From NCBI RefSeq assembly GCF_003390325.1, contig NZ_QUOK01000015.1, forward strand, positions 1 through 64,000: a stretch of DNA of 64,000 nt. The letters are read 5' to 3'. The position numbers and the translations under genes were made by a program. The stretch is from Rhodohalobacter sp. SW132 (GTDB lineage: Bacteria; Bacteroidota; Rhodothermia; Balneolales; Balneolaceae). The notes under the pieces are model-generated. The model saw only the letters and a list, made by a program, of their open reading frames with translations. It did not search any database and was not told where the DNA came from. This document shows, one piece after another, positions 17,207-25,943 of the stretch (position 1 is the stretch's first letter; every line of letters begins with the position of its first letter).

Positions 17207-17449
17207 TCAATAATCATCGACGGTGACATCAATCAGGTCGATCATTTTTTTGCAGGCTTCTTCTTTTGTAAGGCCTTTGGTTGTAAGTATAATTCGGTTA
17301 TCATTTTTTGCTTCAACGACAAATTGGCCGCTTTCTGAATCACCCTTAATGTCCGTGATTCTGAATCCGCAATATCCCTGATCATTCAAAATGTTGATCC
17401 GTTCATGTATCAGATAGTCGTAATCTGGAGAATTATTACTGAAAAACAT
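17207..17449 (-). CDS. Small hypothetical protein (80 aa)
   Basis: I do not recognise a family. The protein is acidic and soluble, with alternating strands (GYCGFRITDIKG, QFVVEAKNDNRIILTTKG) and a C-terminal helix (TKEEACKKMIDLID). It is believed real because its ATG is preceded, 8 bp upstream on the minus strand, by a GGAGGG Shine-Dalgarno, rare in this window. It is a single gene between the Usp operon and a terminator. Confidence 0.6.
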   Translation of the reverse strand: MFFSNNSPDYDYLIHERINILNDQGYCGFRITDIKGDSESGQFVVEAKNDNRIILTTKGLTKEEACKKMIDLIDVTVDDY

Positions 17450-17659
17450 ATCGCACCCTCCGTGGTTTTATGATCGGTTCTCTGTTCAGAAAGGAGAAAA
17501 GTGGCTGAACCCGGGAAATCCTGTACGGGTGAAACTCACTTCACCCCGATCTCTATCTGTAATTAAAACAGAAATTTTCAATTTATAAATAGGAGCAACC
17601 CTGAATTTTATGTAGGGCAGAGTATTACGATAGAAGAGGAGAGTAGATATTTGTAAAAC
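17450..17659. other. Spacer upstream of the small hypothetical gene
   Basis: With the terminator and hairpin to its right (to 17784) this makes about 335 bp without a gene. It should hold the promoter of the 80-aa gene. I see nothing else. Confidence 0.5.
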
Positions 17660-17683
17660 AAAAAAGGGAGCCGAAGCTCCCTT
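17660..17683 (-). terminator. Rho-independent terminator downstream of the lipoprotein gene
   Basis: GGGAGC (17666-17671), CGAA loop and GCTCCC (17676-17681); on the minus strand the hairpin is followed by a T-run (A-run at 17660-17665). Confidence 0.85.
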
Positions 17684-17700
17684 GTCAGAATAACTTCTAA

Positions 17701-17720
17701 CCCGATTGTAATCAATCGGG
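17701..17720. repeat. Perfect 8-bp-stem hairpin in the 3' region of the lipoprotein gene
   Basis: CCCGATTG (17701-17708) and CAATCGGG (17713-17720) pair around TAAT. It lies between the lipoprotein stop and its terminator, so it may stabilise the mRNA 3' end. Confidence 0.7.
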
Positions 17721-17784
17721 CAGAAGTCATAATTTTACTGTCTGAATATTATCTCAAAACGATAAATTCATTCCCGAATTAAAA

Positions 17785-18954
17785 TTAAAACTGCACCGGG
17801 CAGCCGAAAACGATCTCAGCTTTTCCTCTTTCACCGCTGGTGAATGTTCCGCTGAGGGTGATTTCTCCGTTCAGGTAAAATCCATTGGATAGATCCAGAT
17901 TCTGCAGGCTGTAAAACACCTGGGATTGATTATCATAATCTGCTGTAACTGAAATGCTCTCACCGGCATATTCTCCAGAAAGCGTTACAGTTGTGCCGGG
18001 ATCTCTCGCAGTAACCCAAATTTGGGCTCTGTCAACATCCTGAATTGAACATGAAGCCGGCATTTTAGCAGACAGATCTTCATAAATTGTATAGCTATTA
18101 CCAACACTAGCACTCAGCTGATCCAGCTCAGGAGAATATACAAAATCGATCTCAGTTGTGCCGTTTTGAGTAAATGTAGCGTGCTCTTGTGAGCGATTGG
18201 CACCTACGCCAAGGTCACCCGTTCCAAGATAAATTTCCTGCTGATCTGCGGATGAAAGGAAGTTACGATATCGAACGCCAAATCCTTTTTCCTGCGGACA
18301 TTCACCTGGTACGATGATAATCTGATCCTGCGCACCGGGTACTTCAGCATAAAGGATTTGCAAACAACCGTTTCCCGGTAAAATCAGATCCTTGTTGTCA
18401 GATACATCTTCCAGGATATTATTGATAATATCCATGTTATATGAGCCATCTCTTACATAACTCGGCAGTTCATTATCAGGGATGGTGTTCAGGTCAAACT
18501 TTTTGTGATCCATAATCGACCAGAGTGCAATTTGAATTTCCAACCAGCTCAGATCTTCGTACTGTTCCTCGTAGGATTCAATATTATTCACAAGGTAGCT
18601 TATCCCGTTCCAAAACGGTTCGTCATCTATTGAATGCAGTTTAACGTTGCCGTATGATTTGTTGTCTGAATCGATTGCCACGTCCCAAAGTGCACAGAAA
18701 GCGGGGTATTCACCGGAACTGATGCCCGATGTTTCTGCCATGCCGTCAAGACGAATGGTGAAGTTGGATTTTTTGCGATCGCGGTTTACGGTTGCCACGA
18801 CACTTTCCGCACCTTCGATTAGATTAAGGTTTGGTATATCAACAAGTGATTCTTCGATCCCGTCAACGTTATTTGTGGAGTCACAAGCTGTAAGACCGGC
18901 TGCAATCAGCAGAAGCAGTGGCAAAGCAAGACGTAGTAGTTTATTGTTTAACAT
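17785..18954 (-). CDS. Unknown secreted lipoprotein
   Basis: This 389-aa protein has a lipoprotein signal (hydrophobic core LALPLLLLIAAG, lipobox LTAC with Cys24). The mature part is rich in beta strands, Asn, Asp and Ser, and contains four or more spaced cysteines. The middle (PAFCALWDVAID ... ALWSIMDHKKF ... DGSYNMDIINNIL) might be a repeated-fold or carbohydrate-associated domain, but I cannot name a family. It would be anchored to the outer membrane. Monocistronic, with its own terminator. Confidence 0.75.
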   Translation of the reverse strand: MLNNKLLRLALPLLLLIAAGLTACDSTNNVDGIEESLVDIPNLNLIEGAESVVATVNRDRKKSNFTIRLDGMAETSGISSGEYPAFCALWDVAIDSDNKSYGNVKLHSIDDEPFWNGISYLVNNIESYEEQYEDLSWLEIQIALWSIMDHKKFDLNTIPDNELPSYVRDGSYNMDIINNILEDVSDNKDLILPGNGCLQILYAEVPGAQDQIIIVPGECPQEKGFGVRYRNFLSSADQQEIYLGTGDLGVGANRSQEHATFTQNGTTEIDFVYSPELDQLSASVGNSYTIYEDLSAKMPASCSIQDVDRAQIWVTARDPGTTVTLSGEYAGESISVTADYDNQSQVFYSLQNLDLSNGFYLNGEITLSGTFTSGERGKAEIVFGCPVQF

Positions 18955-19152
18955 AATGTTCCCTTTGGTAGTTAATTAGCAAATGTAGTTTATCCTAAAG
19001 CCGTATAGGACTTTTGCACAAAAATAGTAGAAGGGAACTCAAACGGTAATTAAAAATTTCAAATGAAATTGAAAATACCGTTTAATGAGTATATGGTACG
19101 GCTGGTTAAAAGATTATAACAGCCAGAGATAGAAAAAATGTCTCTTGCAGGA

Positions 19153-20310
19153 TTACCTGTTCTTCAGGTATTCATTTATATCAAGATTCAATTTGTCTGC
19201 ATAATGCCTGAGAAGTTCCATCTTATAGTGCAGCAGCTGCTGATCTTCTGAGATGGTTTCAGATATGATTCGGTTGCTGAACAGAAAAGTGGATACTTCT
19301 TTGCCGTAATCATCCTCAATCTGTTCTTTGATCGGGGTGAAAAATTCTCGTTTTGCCCGGTTTACTTTCTCTCTTTGTTCTCTATAATATTTTTTTTGAT
19401 CAGCTGAAGGCGGTTTATTAGCAGGATCCGTATCAGAAAGTCCTTTCTCGGCAGCTTCTTCTCTGGCATCCCGAACCACGGTGAGAAGTTTCTTTTTCAT
19501 TCGGTCTGTTTTAATCCGTTTAAATATTCCGCGCGTGTTTTTCCATTTTTCAAGCCGTCCCGGATCTTTTGCCGCTTTTTGAATGATCTCTTTTTGAATC
19601 ACCTGGAATGAGGGTTTATTTAGTTTCTCAGCAATCTCCTCGCGCGTTTCCATCAGGCGGACATAAATATGCCACTCCGTTTCTGTAAAATCGTTTTTAT
19701 CTTTCTCTTTGATTACGTCGTTGTTATCAATATTTGAGTGATCGGCAAGGTCCATTACACGATTTTCTTCCTCAATCCAGCCGGAAAGCTCTTTTTCTTT
19801 AGCTTCGGTTTGCAGGTGATCTTTTAATATCAACAGATGTCTGACATCTTCAGCAGCGTAGTGAAGCTGATCATCAGACAGCGGCCGGTGGTACCAGTTA
19901 CTCATTTGTGATGATTTCCCTGTATCGATTTCAAGAATGTTTTGAAGGTGATTTGTCAGGGAGGCAGGGGAATAGTTCAGCAGGCTGATTGCGTTATCGA
20001 GGTCGTATATGTTTTTCGGGAAACAGCCGATGGAGTGGAGGAGACGCAGATCTTCGCCAAATGCGAAGGCTACTTTCTCGATCTCCGGATTCTCCAGGAC
20101 AGGAAAGATCGTATTTATCTGCAGCGAAGAACTGAGCGGGTCGATCAGGTAGATGTTGTCGCCATCAGAAAGCTGCATCAGGCAGAGATTAAATCCGTAT
20201 CTGTAGTAGTTTTTATCAAATTCGAGGTCAATCGCAATCTGACCGGCGTTGTTGAGTTCGGGAAGAACAGTATTGAGCGTTTTTTGCTCATCAATAAATT
20301 GAACAGACAT
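19153..20310 (-). CDS. rnd: Ribonuclease D
   Basis: This 3'-5' exoribonuclease trims stable-RNA precursors such as tRNA. The DEDD nuclease core shows Exo I (IAIDLEFD, about D28 and E30), Exo II around IYDLDNAISLL, and Exo III HYAAEDVRHLL with the Tyr/Asp pair. An HRDC domain follows (about 210-290, WHIYVRLMETREEIAEKLN). The length of 385 aa is typical. It lies downstream of the P-type ATPase on the same strand with an 82-bp gap. Confidence 0.9.
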   Translation of the reverse strand: MSVQFIDEQKTLNTVLPELNNAGQIAIDLEFDKNYYRYGFNLCLMQLSDGDNIYLIDPLSSSLQINTIFPVLENPEIEKVAFAFGEDLRLLHSIGCFPKNIYDLDNAISLLNYSPASLTNHLQNILEIDTGKSSQMSNWYHRPLSDDQLHYAAEDVRHLLILKDHLQTEAKEKELSGWIEEENRVMDLADHSNIDNNDVIKEKDKNDFTETEWHIYVRLMETREEIAEKLNKPSFQVIQKEIIQKAAKDPGRLEKWKNTRGIFKRIKTDRMKKKLLTVVRDAREEAAEKGLSDTDPANKPPSADQKKYYREQREKVNRAKREFFTPIKEQIEDDYGKEVSTFLFSNRIISETISEDQQLLHYKMELLRHYADKLNLDINEYLKNR

Positions 20311-20392
20311 ACATATGTTTTATGAAGATTTAATAAGAGACTAAAATAGAGAGTTACAGTATCAGAAAAAAACGAATCAAAGATCCTGAATC

Positions 20393-23113
20393 TTAGGAAT
20401 TCATTTTCTGTTTCGCTTTTTGTCTCCTTCCAAATATCAGTTTCTCCAGTTCAACGGTCAGGAATACAATCACACCGGCCGCTAACGGAAAGATCCAGTA
20501 GCTTAATTCATGCGGGTCGGTACCGAACAGCGTATTCATGAACGGGGCATAGGTAAACAGAAACTGGAAAAAAATCAGCAAACCGGTGGTATAAAAGACG
20601 GCACGGTTATCGAAAAATCCGGAATCGATGGCCGGACCATGCATCCTTCGGCAATTAAACAGGTAAAACAGCTGCCCCGCAACGAGTGTGTTTACAGCGA
20701 TGGTCCGGGCCGTTTCAACGTCGTACCCATTCTGTTTCAGCCAGTAGTACATTCCGAGGGTAAGTCCGCCGATCAGCACGGATACAAACGCGATTCGCCA
20801 AATTAGGTAGCCGCTCAGAATTGCATCGCCGGAATCCCGCGGGGGACGTTTCATCACCCCCGGTTCCGTAGGTTCAAAAGAGAGTGCGAGGGCCAGCGTG
20901 ACTGCCGTAACCATGTTTACCCATAATATTTGTACCGGCGTTATCGGGAGAACGAGCCCCATCAGCACAGCGGCCATAATTACAAGCGATTCAGCACCGT
21001 TTGTTGGAATAATAAACAGGATTGCTTTTTTAAGGTTGTCGTAGATCGTACGTCCTTCTTCAACGGCATTGGCAATGGAGGCAAAATTGTCATCTGCCAG
21101 CACCATTTCGGCGGAATCTTTGGTTACTTCCGTTCCCTTGATGCCCATCGCAATGCCTACATCGGCGCGCTTCAGGGCGGGAGCATCGTTTACGCCGTCA
21201 CCGGTCATGGCACAAATTAAATTCTCTTCCTGCAGGGCTTTCACCAGACGAAGTTTGTGTTCGGGACTGGTTCGTGCAAATACATCATATTCAAGTGCAG
21301 CCTTGCGGATTTCCTGGTCGTTCATCGCTTCAAGTTCTGCGCCGCTGATCGCTTTTGTTCCATCACTCAGCCCCAGTTCAAGTCCGATCGCGCTGGCTGT
21401 AACCAGGTGGTCGCCCGTAATCATCTTAACACGGATACCTGCCGATTTACACGCTTTAATCGCCTCGATCGCTTCGGGGCGCGGCGGATCTACAATTCCG
21501 GCAATCCCAAGAAAAGTTAGCCCTTGTATGTCATCGTGGTCGATTCCATCCACATCTTGATCCGTTTCTGCATAAGCGGCAGCAATCAGCCTGCGTCCCT
21601 GTCCGGCCTGCTTCTCACTCATTTCCCGCCAGAATTCAGTATCAAGATCTTCCCGGCCGTCGGCTGTCAGCTGAGCATCGCACCGCTCCAGCAGACGTTC
21701 CGGCGCACCTTTCACGTATACGATCCGTTTGCCATTATTCTCATTCAGTGTCGCCATAAATTGATGTTCCGATTCAAACGGAATATGATCCACGCGATCT
21801 GGATTAAATTTACCAAAGCCGGTTTTATGTGCAAGAGTTACAAGTGCTCCCTCTGTGGGATCACCCTCCAGTTTCCACTGGTCGTCTTCCTTGTGGATCT
21901 GTGAATCGCTGCAGGCAATGACGGTCTCGATCAGTTTTTGAAGAACCGGTTCTTGTGAGGCTTCAATTTTTTCCCCATTTTTGATGAGATCTCCTTCGGG
22001 TTCATACCCGGCGCCTTCCACTTCGTATTCGGCGTCGGCAGTGATGACACTTCTCGTCGTCATCTCGTTACGGGTGAGGGTTCCTGTTTTATCAGAACAG
22101 ATCACGCTGACCGAACCGAGCGTTTCAACTGACGGCAGTTTTCGGATAATTGCATTTCTGCGCGCCATCGCCTGAACCCCGATCGCAAGGGTGATGGTCA
22201 TGATGGCCGGTAAACCTTCCGGAATCGCGGCAACAGCGAGGCTGATCACAGCCATGAACAGTTCGCTAATCTCGTAGTCCCGGAAAAAATAACCTATCGC
22301 AAAAAAGATCGCAGTGAGACCAAGTATCCCTACAGACAGAACTTTACCAAACTGATCGATCTGCCTCAGCAGGGGAGTGGTGATTTTCTCCACATCGGTC
22401 ATCATCCGGTTGATTTGGCCGAGCTGGGTGTGAGAACCGGTTTCAACAACCACACCGGTTGCGCGGCCATAGACCACCGAAGTGCCTGAAAACGCCATAT
22501 TTTTACGATCGCCGGGTACAGCGTCTTCTTCAACTTCCTCAGTGTGTTTTTCCACTGCAACGGATTCGCCGGTCAATGCCGACTCTTCAATTCGGAGATT
22601 TCGCACATCAATCAGGCGTAAATCTGCCGGTATTTTGTCACCGGATTCCAGCAGGACGATATCACCGGGAACGAGCAGTTCGGCATCAATTTTTCTGCGC
22701 TGGCCGTTTCGAAGAACAGTGGCATCGAGCGAGAGCATGTTGCGAATCCCTTCAAGTGCTTTTTCCGCTTTGCCTTCCTGAACGTACCCGATGATGGCAT
22801 TGATCAGAACAACACCCAGAATTACGCCGGTATCGAGCCAGTGATCAAGCAGCGCGGTAATTCCGGCAGCAGCGATCAAAACGTAGATCAGGACGTTGTG
22901 AAACTGCATCAGAAATCGTTTCAGGGCAGATGGGGGCTCGGACTCGGGTAGTTTATTCTCCCCATGTTCATTTAGCCGCTGCTCGGCTTCATCCGGTGAG
23001 AGTCCTTCTTTGGAGGTGTGCAAGTTGTAGAATACTTCATCAATCTGCTGTTGGTGCCAGGATGTAGATTTTTTTGATGATGTATTTTCTGCTTTTTTTT
23101 TCTCTTGCTGCAT
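20393..23113 (-). CDS. P-type cation-transporting ATPase, probable Ca2+ type (P2A-like)
   Basis: This inner-membrane pump of 906 aa would drive ATP-powered cation export, most likely Ca2+. The N-terminal cation-ATPase domain is followed by the actuator motif ALTGES, M4 with AAIPEGLPAIMT (the P2A/P2 ion-site PEGLP), the phosphorylation motif CSDKTGTLT (D341), and the hinge TGDGVNDAPAL. M6 reads LWVNMVTAVTLALAL. PEGLP and M6 fit PacL/SERCA-like and related secondary type pumps; Na+/K+ specificity cannot be excluded by eye. The C-terminus adds the usual four-helix C_N ATPase block. Confidence 0.92.
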   Translation of the reverse strand: MQQEKKKAENTSSKKSTSWHQQQIDEVFYNLHTSKEGLSPDEAEQRLNEHGENKLPESEPPSALKRFLMQFHNVLIYVLIAAAGITALLDHWLDTGVILGVVLINAIIGYVQEGKAEKALEGIRNMLSLDATVLRNGQRRKIDAELLVPGDIVLLESGDKIPADLRLIDVRNLRIEESALTGESVAVEKHTEEVEEDAVPGDRKNMAFSGTSVVYGRATGVVVETGSHTQLGQINRMMTDVEKITTPLLRQIDQFGKVLSVGILGLTAIFFAIGYFFRDYEISELFMAVISLAVAAIPEGLPAIMTITLAIGVQAMARRNAIIRKLPSVETLGSVSVICSDKTGTLTRNEMTTRSVITADAEYEVEGAGYEPEGDLIKNGEKIEASQEPVLQKLIETVIACSDSQIHKEDDQWKLEGDPTEGALVTLAHKTGFGKFNPDRVDHIPFESEHQFMATLNENNGKRIVYVKGAPERLLERCDAQLTADGREDLDTEFWREMSEKQAGQGRRLIAAAYAETDQDVDGIDHDDIQGLTFLGIAGIVDPPRPEAIEAIKACKSAGIRVKMITGDHLVTASAIGLELGLSDGTKAISGAELEAMNDQEIRKAALEYDVFARTSPEHKLRLVKALQEENLICAMTGDGVNDAPALKRADVGIAMGIKGTEVTKDSAEMVLADDNFASIANAVEEGRTIYDNLKKAILFIIPTNGAESLVIMAAVLMGLVLPITPVQILWVNMVTAVTLALALSFEPTEPGVMKRPPRDSGDAILSGYLIWRIAFVSVLIGGLTLGMYYWLKQNGYDVETARTIAVNTLVAGQLFYLFNCRRMHGPAIDSGFFDNRAVFYTTGLLIFFQFLFTYAPFMNTLFGTDPHELSYWIFPLAAGVIVFLTVELEKLIFGRRQKAKQKMNS

Positions 23114-23324
23114 AATTAACTGAGTAAATGAATGTTCGCTATTTCAGAATTGTTAAAATTACTGCATAGTTAGATTGCCAGCGGATCGGGCAAGCATATC
23201 TGACTTAAGCAGGATATCAAATGGAGATAAAATACATTCAGGGTATAAAATTTTTTATGATTTTTGAAGTTAATAATTTAATCTGTTCTAATCTGTCTGC
23301 CATTAAGTGATTTTACTTCGAGTA

Positions 23325-24368
23325 ATGAAAAAATTACTAAAGTATAGTTTCGGTCTATTATTATTCGCTTTTCTCTCAACCGGATGTTCCGGCACCGAAA
23401 AAGTAAGTTCGGAACGTACTCTTCATGATTCGCAAACCCGTTACATGAGTGCTGCAGGGTCAGATTTTTTGCGAAATCAGTTAAACAGGGGAATGGAGTC
23501 CGTAATTCGTATTCAGATCACAGCAGGGTATCGTACGTTTCAGTTTGATCTTGATGATCTGCCGACCCGTGCAGAACTTGAGGGCACAGATTTTAGTGAA
23601 CGGGCGCTGGATACAATGCTGGATCATAATTCAAGAGCGGGTTCTGCGCTTGTACTTTCAAATCGTCGCGGAAATAGTGTACTGCTCACTCCTTCACATG
23701 TAGTATCGTACCCTGACACAGTGTGGCATTTTACAGAAGGATCCGTGCGAACCCCGCAGGGCAGAGTTGAAGCAGTTTCAGTACGTGAATCGATCTCTCG
23801 GTTTATCATCGGTTCTCATGGAATTTATGAATTTGAAGTTGGAGTGAATGATCCTGACCAGGATCTTGCATTAATGATAAAAAGGTGGGGAAGCAATGAC
23901 AGGCCTGAATTGACACCGCTGCAGATTGAGGCAGGAAACTATGAAGCTCTTGAATGGTCGGACCAGGTTTATGCGATTGGTTACCCGTTGGGAGTGGGCA
24001 TGATTACCCGGGGAATGGTGAGTAAGTCGATTCACTCACCCCGAAGAAGTTTTGTTTTTGATGCATCAATAAACAGGGGTTTCAGCGGCGGAGCGATATT
24101 TGCGGAACGCAGTGATGGGTCCGGCCTTGAATGGGTTGGGATGGTATTATCTGCATCTGCATCACACGAAGAATACCTGGTACCAGAACGGGATTCCGAT
24201 ATGGAATTTCATCCGGATCTTGAGTACAGGGGAGCCGTTTTTGTTGAACGGAAACAGCGTATCAACTATGGAATTACCTACGCCGTGGGAATTGATCAGA
24301 TCAGAGAGTTCATCAACAATCACCGGGATATTCTGAGTGAACAGGAGATCCGGCTGCCAGAGTTATAG
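23325..24368 (+). CDS. Trypsin-like serine protease lipoprotein
   Basis: This envelope protein of about 347 aa opens with a positively charged, hydrophobic signal and a lipobox-like LSTGC (Ser rather than Leu at -3, so lipidation is likely but not certain). The protease-like core shows the catalytic triad in order: H in LTPSHVV (about 125), D in DQDLALM (about 180) and S in NRGFSGGAIF (about 254), with the strand YAIGYPLG between. It resembles single-domain DegP/trypsin-like peptidases without a PDZ domain. The ATG at 23325 is chosen; a GTG at 23307 would add six residues in front of a good signal peptide. No operon partner. Confidence 0.8.
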   Translation: MKKLLKYSFGLLLFAFLSTGCSGTEKVSSERTLHDSQTRYMSAAGSDFLRNQLNRGMESVIRIQITAGYRTFQFDLDDLPTRAELEGTDFSERALDTMLDHNSRAGSALVLSNRRGNSVLLTPSHVVSYPDTVWHFTEGSVRTPQGRVEAVSVRESISRFIIGSHGIYEFEVGVNDPDQDLALMIKRWGSNDRPELTPLQIEAGNYEALEWSDQVYAIGYPLGVGMITRGMVSKSIHSPRRSFVFDASINRGFSGGAIFAERSDGSGLEWVGMVLSASASHEEYLVPERDSDMEFHPDLEYRGAVFVERKQRINYGITYAVGIDQIREFINNHRDILSEQEIRLPEL

Positions 24369-24388
24369 AGCTCAGGTTATAACTCTCC

Positions 24389-24400
24389 GGTTATAGCAAC
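24389..24400 (+). repeat. Left 12-bp inverted repeat flanking the toxin-antitoxin module
   Basis: GGTTATAGCAAC here is the exact reverse complement of GTTGCTATAACC at 25064-25075. The pair encloses only the DUF433/DUF5615 genes. Confidence 0.5.
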
Positions 24401-24496
24401 TTCGTAAAAGCTTACCTATCGAGTTTTCAAAAATTTCCAAGTCGCCTGTTCGTTGACTATATTACTTGATAAACATTAAGTTTTTCTTCCATAAAA

Positions 24497-24712
24497 ATGG
24501 CTACTCCAAATAATCTTATAGAAAGGCGGAAAGACATACTCGGTGGTACACCTGTCTTCAAAGGTACCCGTGTCCCGGTTAGCACCTTTTTTGAATATCT
24601 GGAGGCTGACCATTCCCTTAACGAATTTCTGGAAGATTTCCCCACAGTAACCAAACAACAAGCAATTCAGGTGCTTGAGAGATTTAAAGATCAACTACTT
24701 CAGCCGCAATGA
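24497..24712 (+). CDS. DUF433 family antitoxin
   Basis: This 71-aa protein is a complete DUF433 domain: an opening GGTPVFKGTRVPVSTFFEYLE, then a helix-turn-helix-like part (SLNEFLEDFPTVTKQQAIQVLE). DUF433 proteins are typically the antitoxin of VapBC-like modules whose toxin is a DUF5615 PIN-like protein. That is exactly what follows: the stop overlaps the ATG of the next frame by 4 bp (ATGA). Confidence 0.88.
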   Translation: MATPNNLIERRKDILGGTPVFKGTRVPVSTFFEYLEADHSLNEFLEDFPTVTKQQAIQVLERFKDQLLQPQ

Positions 24713-25061
24713 TCAAGATTTTGATGGATGAATGCCTTCCAAAAAAATTGAAGTACAGAATTGAAGAATTAGATTCGAATTTATTTGTTAAAACGACTCC
24801 TGATACGAAGTACCGCGAAGCGCTATGGGATGGGCAAGTCTTTCGAATGGGAAGTTATTGTCAGTTGCCGAGAAAGAATTTGATGTTTTTATTACAAGTG
24901 ACAAAAATTTGAGTTTCCAACAATCCATCCCCTCTTCTTCAATCCAGGTTGTACTTCTGAAAGCCAGAACCAATACTTATGAAGATTTAGTACAACTGGT
25001 CGAGAAATTACCATCAGTCATAAAAACTCATGAGCCTGGTAAATTTTTAGAAATCGATTAG
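24709..25061 (+). pseudogene. DUF5615 PIN-like toxin, frameshifted
   Basis: The first frame (24709-24912) encodes the N-terminal PIN-like strand MIKILMDECLPKKLKYRI, with the acidic D/E pair. The rest of the domain continues in another frame: from about 24804 it reads YEVPRSAMGWASLSNGKLL and then EFDVFITSDKNLSFQQ, the second acidic cluster of DUF5615, through to 25061. The break lies between about 24770 and 24804. Either the toxin is inactivated, or there is a sequencing error or a recoding event. A dead toxin beside an intact antitoxin is a common decay state. Confidence 0.85.
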
Positions 25062-25063
25062 AG

Positions 25064-25075
25064 GTTGCTATAACC
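25064..25075 (-). repeat. Right 12-bp inverted repeat flanking the toxin-antitoxin module
   Basis: GTTGCTATAACC lies immediately after the end of the broken toxin frame and mirrors 24389-24400. Confidence 0.5.
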
Positions 25076-25215
25076 AGCGTAGCGCTTCGCGGTTCTTCGA
25101 ATCAACCGGATTTTGCCGCTCAAAGTTGTTAAAAAAAATTTTTTAGATTTGCGGTATATCCTTTTTTTACCACTTTAGGAGCAGCAAATGGCAAAATCGT
25201 TTAAACGCCAAACCG

Positions 25216-25629
25216 TTATGGGCTCTCTTTGATATATTCAACATAATCACCCCCGGTAATCCGTTTTTTATCAGCTGTTGGATGATTGTAGATGTAAGCC
25301 CATACATTCTCTGATTTACCATCTTGCCGTTTCGCGCTGATTTCCTTCCGGCGGTACTCATGCGGCTCCGGATAGCGTGTTGAACACCCCTCATATTCAT
25401 CCAGACCGGCCAGGACTACAGCGGGTTCCGTCATCCTGTAAATTTCACCGCAGACCTGTTCCTCCGGATTATCAGACAAAACCAGCCCGGGATACCAGCC
25501 GAGATCGTACAACCGCCCCTGAACAAATCCCCTGCCGATAAAAACTGAATTTCCGCCAAGCAAGTCAGCCCGGTTGACGCTGGAATCACTCCTGAGAGTG
25601 CCGTAAACAAAAAGAAGATGAGTATTCAT
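25216..25629 (-). CDS. Gamma-glutamylcyclotransferase-fold (AIG2/GGCT-like) protein
   Basis: This is a 137-aa GGCT-like fold: the opening FVYGTLRSDSS forms the substrate-binding YGTLR loop, the following GRLYDLGWYPGLV is conserved, and LDEYEGC carries the catalytic Glu position. Family members cyclise gamma-glutamyl amines or act on related conjugates. The exact substrate is unknown. Single gene. Confidence 0.88.
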   Translation of the reverse strand: MNTHLLFVYGTLRSDSSVNRADLLGGNSVFIGRGFVQGRLYDLGWYPGLVLSDNPEEQVCGEIYRMTEPAVVLAGLDEYEGCSTRYPEPHEYRRKEISAKRQDGKSENVWAYIYNHPTADKKRITGGDYVEYIKESP

Positions 25630-25943
25630 GAAGCAAAAGGGGGCTACGTTTAAATCATAACATATAAAATCAGAAAAGCATCACAAAAAGCCATATCAAA
25701 TATTAACGCAGATTTCTATTTGATCAAAACCGGCCCCCGATCCGGCGTCTTCTTTATGTATAAATATTTAATATGTGGCTTCACACACGGGATCCAATCC
25801 TTCTCACTTTTCACTTCTCACTTTTGCCCATCCAACCACTTTCATTTTAAAAAGCCTGCAAATATGCTTAATTTACTATAATTATAATATCATGTTACCA
25901 TTTTACGTATCAGATTTCAAGCAAATCAATTATTCTTAGACTA
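25630..25943. other. Intergenic region with short direct repeat
   Basis: This stretch of about 310 bp lies between divergent genes. It contains TTCTCACTT-TTCACTTCTCACTT (about 25801-25824), the same CACTTTTCACTT word type seen near fixX, and an AT-rich stretch before the propeller lipoprotein that probably holds its promoter. Nothing else is seen. Confidence 0.5.
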
